In this document: positions 61,801 to 64,000 of the stretch, piece after piece
Position numbering within the stretch: the stretch's first letter is position 1
How the letters are laid out: each line of letters begins with the position of its first letter
Assembly (NCBI GenBank): GCA_025602915.1
Contig: JAHLJZ010000003.1
Location: forward strand, 620,001 to 684,000
Length of the DNA stretch: 64,000 nucleotides
DNA from: Paraphysoderma sedebokerense
Lineage: Eukaryota; Blastocladiomycota; Physodermatomycetes; Physodermatales; Physodermataceae
Reading direction: 5' to 3'
Notes under the pieces: model-generated
What the model was told of the DNA's origin: nothing
The model's database searches: none
What the model saw: the letters and a program-made list of their open reading frames with translations, nothing else
Position numbers and translations under genes: made by a program

Positions 61801-64000
61801 GAAGGAGGTCAGGAAAAAAGGCCAGAGAGAGAACGTTCTTGGGTTGCTTGACTATATCGGACATATCAATTTCAATGTACAATTCACATTGAATGTGGTG
61901 ACCTAGAAGGAACACACTCAGTCGGAGGACAATCAGGCAGATAAAATATATGCAGTACCGTTATGTAATAGATTTAATTTGAACACTGTCAAAACGTTAT
62001 CGAAAGTGTAGATGAAGAGGTATGGCCCGCATACGTTCATAAGAAGAGTTACGTGCGGTAACCACTCCTCATGAATCGCTAGTGATAAATCAAGTTTTTG
62101 GTCTCGAGAAAAGAAAAGGAGCTGATGCCACTAGGAGTGAGTATCACAGACATTCGAGAGGGCAACGCAGAGACCATTGTACCTGGCACTTCAAAGAGCT
62201 GGCATCTTGAATTGCTGCAATCAGAATGTTCTTATACCAGACCAATCCACGACATAAAACGTCTTTTTCCTGTTAAATGCACGTTTGAATGGGTTGCCTC
62301 AAATAGTGAAAGTTCGAGACCAGAGTACATACCTGCTGGGAATTTCCGAATAATTTCCATCGTCCTGACTCCACACTGTAATGCGCAAAACCTCGTTTAC
62401 CTGCGACGGCCAAATAACGTCCGTCTTGACTGACAACAGAATACTAAAGCCGGAAGCTGTCAAGGGCGGATGCAAGTTTGACAGGAGAACAGACTTAATC
62501 ACCTTTATAGGCCAATTTTCACTAATATACACCGGCGGCAGCTAAGATAAATAAAATATAAGAACCGCGCAAGAGAATGGAAATCAATATCGACAGATAT
62601 CTTACCGGGATCACATGCCACAAAAGAACATTTTCCTTCATAGTATCTAATTCCCTGTGGTTGCCAATATATAGGAATAGTCGATCTTCTGTGATGAGGA
62701 AGGGATTTCTCACATTATCCTTTGTCGACGCTCAAGTTAGTAACAGTAACGGCGGGAGGAATTAAGGAAAGAAAAGTAAAAGCAAGAGAACTCAAAAATT
62801 CGCACCAATGTATTGGCCGTAGTCAGCCCCGACCTCGCGAATGGGAGTACATATAGTTGATCGTTAATCGCTGGAATAATGTCAGATTTGGGTATTCCGT
62901 ATATCGGATTCAAGGAGAATTCAAATTACTGCTTATCCTGGCCGACGTTGGTAATAAATACAATTCATAACATCCAGGTCCCCAAAACTGTCATATACAT
63001 TGTTAGTCGAACAAAGTCGGTTTTGTATTTGAATAATCAAATACACTTACCAAATGCAATACTCCGTCAAAATAACCTTCGAGCTTAATACCGGGTTTGC
63101 TATCCCGGGGACTACTGAGCTCTTCTTTGACCGTATTTTTATTCAACGTGATCAATTTTCTTCCAAAGACAGAGAATACCGCCATTCCATACCCTGGCCA
63201 ACATACAGCTAAAGCATATCCATCCCATGTGTAGGCAAGCGATGAAACGGTGCCCAACTGTATTGATACTAGGTTAAGGAGACAATACAACGGAATGAAA
63301 TACTACTCGCAAATGTAGAAGATCAAAGGATATGATGTGTTTCATAGCCGGAACCCTGCTCTGTTAGTTTGAGTATATGGGAAAATTTGAACCAAAGGTC
63401 AGATTTATCGGGGAATGCCGATGTGCTTTGAGGAACGAAACGGTCTATGGAAAAAGTGTCTATCGAATATGTATAGACATTTCCGCTAAATGAGGATTTC
63501 TCTAATCAGATACTAAGTCTCTTAACTCTTGAATCAGTACTATCTTACTCTCGGGCGCCAACTGTGACCAAATTAAATCGGCTGTTGAATGTCGCGCAGA
63601 TAACGAAATTTCTTTTAGCAGTATCAGCATCCGGCAACATCCCGGCTTGACTTCTCCTGGTTAGTCCTGCAGCGGATTTAGCTGTCGGGTCCACCGGAAT
63701 GTCGATTGGGATGCCAGCCCAGTAATATCTTTTGGGCGTCTCTGCTGAATCGTGCTGTTACCGTCAATTAGTAATTATTCATTGATATTTCACATTGATA
63801 GTCAAACCTCTGGAGCTAAATTATCTCCCCAACCACCCGCGTCAAACCTCTTAACTAGATAAGCTTGGCCTTTACTCGTTATCCAAACAAATAAATTCAG
63901 ATCTTCGGAATATATTAATTGCCGTAGATATGTTCCTAATACAAAGGATCAGTTGCCGTCGCAGTTAATAGCACAGAAAGCGAAGGATGTGAACCGTTGT
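58859..64000 (-). CDS. RIC1: RIC1, Rab6 GEF subunit (partial, 5' end off the window)
   Basis: Ric1 with Rgp1 forms the GEF for Ypt6/Rab6 at the Golgi. Only the 3' part lies here, in many exons. From the right edge come WD40-type pieces (LRQLIYSEDLNLFVWITSKG, YYWAGIPIDI, GTVSSLAYTWDGYALAVCWP with GMAVFSVFGRKLITL). The Ric1 alpha-helical domain follows (MFLSHIYENLLRRRLYDEAV, LHYFAHSLEMLLHRVWEEEA, LNLGRLRTATSYLVIIHNME). Then come FYDWTLLLASMLFDIQI and ENWKNVLIGSR, and an acidic end (SQIDAEKSIEREDDAAS) with the stop at 58859. A Ser/Ala-rich insert of about 120 residues sits near 59400-59800. The many open frames on the plus strand here are shadows of these exons. Confidence 0.9.

Noticed and set aside
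61122-63088. Plus-strand open frames opposite RIC1
   Set aside because: The minus strand holds recognisable RIC1 pieces at the same places; the plus frames show no domains.

Overview
The window looks like nuclear DNA from a fungus, most likely an early-diverging, intron-rich lineage rather than a yeast. Genes lie on both strands, mostly tens to a few hundred bases apart. They carry many short introns (about 50-110 nt) with GT..AG ends and, in places, a TACTAAC-like branch point. The gene set mixes fungal-style proteins (Mcp2-type ABC1 kinase, Tfc4, Epl1, a Pho80-like cyclin, Gid4, a large membrane-anchored amidohydrolase) with a UFMylation factor (DDRGK1-like) that ascomycete yeasts lack. I cannot place the phylum. 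No CRISPR array, rRNA, LTR element, virus-like element or intact transposon was seen.

Layout. 0.7-1.4 kb: SYS1. 3.1-5.7 kb (-): RING/TRAF-finger/PA14/coiled-coil protein. 6.1 kb: tRNA-Met(CAT). 6.4-8.6 kb (-): ABC1K/Mcp2 kinase, head to head with a DDRGK1-like gene (8.7-10.2 kb). 10.8-12.4 kb: LST8. 12.6-17.5 kb (-): TFIIIC subunit Tfc4/GTF3C3. 18.6-22.4 kb: two-domain membrane amidohydrolase, followed at once by an Npy1/NUDT12-type NADH pyrophosphatase (22.5-24.3 kb). 24.4-26.1 kb (-): Ssf1/PPAN, head to head with SF3A1 (26.3-29.2 kb). 29.6-31.9 kb: PaO-type Rieske oxygenase. 32.4-32.7 kb (-): small membrane protein. 33.0-34.7 kb: CSN6. 35.6-37.5 kb (-): C2H2 zinc-finger protein. 40.0-43.6 kb: EPL1. 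45.3-46.1 kb (-): promethin/LDAF1-like protein. 46.9-47.9 kb: Pho80-type cyclin. 48.7-49.8 kb (-): unknown intronless gene. 50.1-52.1 kb: possible moonraker/KIAA0753-like protein. 52.5-53.5 kb (-): SF3B6. 54.2-55.9 kb (-): GID4. 57.1-58.8 kb: secreted protein. 58.9-64.0 kb (-): RIC1, running off the right edge.

The genes do not form one pathway. They touch Golgi/Rab6 traffic (SYS1, RIC1), ubiquitin-like systems (RING protein, DDRGK1, CSN6, GID4), TOR signalling (LST8), splicing (SF3A1, SF3B6), Pol III transcription, chromatin (EPL1) and lipid or cofactor metabolism. Most exon models below were checked by hand for reading-frame continuity (summed exon lengths divisible by three). The most unusual items are the DDRGK1-like gene, the putative centriolar-type protein, the RING-TRAF-PA14 architecture, the PaO-type oxygenase and two microexons (14 and 18 nt) that encode active-site segments. 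I did not find a clear, discrete new system.
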